This document shows positions 6,206 to 6,304 of a stretch of 6,304 nucleotides of DNA, in pieces. The notes below the pieces were generated by a model. It saw only the letters and a list, made by a program, of their open reading frames with translations. It was not told where the DNA came from and did not search any database. This DNA comes from Akkermansiaceae bacterium (lineage in GTDB: Bacteria > Verrucomicrobiota > Verrucomicrobiia > Verrucomicrobiales > Akkermansiaceae): the NCBI GenBank assembly GCA_023301645.1, contig JALZUH010000192.1, forward strand, positions 1 through 6,304, given 5' to 3'. Each line of letters opens with the position of its first letter. Position 1 is the first letter of the stretch. The position numbers and the translations under genes are program-made.

Positions 6206-6231
6206 GATGTGATGGAGATGGTGATAGAAAT
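6206..6231 (-). promoter_or_regulatory. G-free leader immediately before the putative hydrolase start
   Basis: Read on the - strand, the 26 bases before the ATG contain no G and repeat ATC/CATC units, ending ATCACATC-ATG. There is no Shine-Dalgarno. Such a leader cannot form G-C pairs internally and would stay unfolded, which fits SD-independent initiation. No convincing -35/-10 pair is seen in the remaining bases to 6304. Confidence 0.35.
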
Positions 6232-6304
6232 CGGGATTAGGCGGATGGTAATGAGATAAGCTCTGGCGTCGAGTTGAAAGGGCAGCGCTGAATCTAGTTA
6301 GGGA

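Noticed and set aside
6208..6235. Lipoprotein signal in the hydrolase (Cys15 in its signal peptide)
   Set aside because: The residues before Cys15 (Leu-Pro-Ser-Leu) do not fit a lipobox; a type I cleavage near residue 25 fits better.
6283..6290. 8-bp palindrome CAGCGCTG
   Set aside because: A single short palindrome with no partner element; expected by chance at this length.

Overview
The window holds a run of cell-wall and cell-division genes on the + strand (a dcw-type cluster), followed by one convergent gene for a secreted protein on the - strand. Gene content and layout point to the phylum Verrucomicrobiota, probably Verrucomicrobiales. The clues are a MurC-MurB fusion followed by ddl, ftsQ and ftsA, starts with no recognisable Shine-Dalgarno, moderate GC of about one half by eye, and a GHL-like secreted putative glycoside hydrolase. 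The phylum call is an inference from architecture and recalled family patterns; no search was run.

Positions 1-1710 are the 3' part of a murC-murB fusion. The MurC N-terminal Rossmann and P-loop regions lie upstream of the window. Positions 1743-2675 are ddl (D-alanine--D-alanine ligase), 2753-3706 ftsQ (membrane-anchored POTRA divisome protein) and 3743-4966 ftsA (actin-like FtsZ membrane tether). The gaps are 32, 77 and 36 bp, consistent with one transcription unit. A possible internal promoter and two inverted repeats lie in the 77 bp ddl-ftsQ gap. MurB makes UDP-MurNAc, MurC adds L-Ala to it, and Ddl makes the D-Ala-D-Ala later added to the stem peptide. FtsQ and FtsA belong to the divisome that directs septal wall synthesis, so the block couples precursor supply to division.

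ftsZ, the usual next gene, is not in the window. Twelve bases after the ftsA stop comes the 3' end of a convergent gene (6205-4979, - strand). It encodes a 408-residue exported protein that looks like a TIM-barrel putative glycoside hydrolase of an uncharacterised family. Two small hairpins sit at the tail-to-tail junction. The last 99 bp (6206-6304) are the leader of this gene and contain no gene I can support.

Overall this is a fairly ordinary housekeeping region for this lineage. The points worth a second look are the inverted-order enzyme fusion, a Cys where MurB usually has its catalytic Ser, an enlarged omega-loop in Ddl, the missing ftsZ, and SD-less starts with partly shared leader sequence. 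I see no convincing new system, RNA gene, mobile element or CRISPR.
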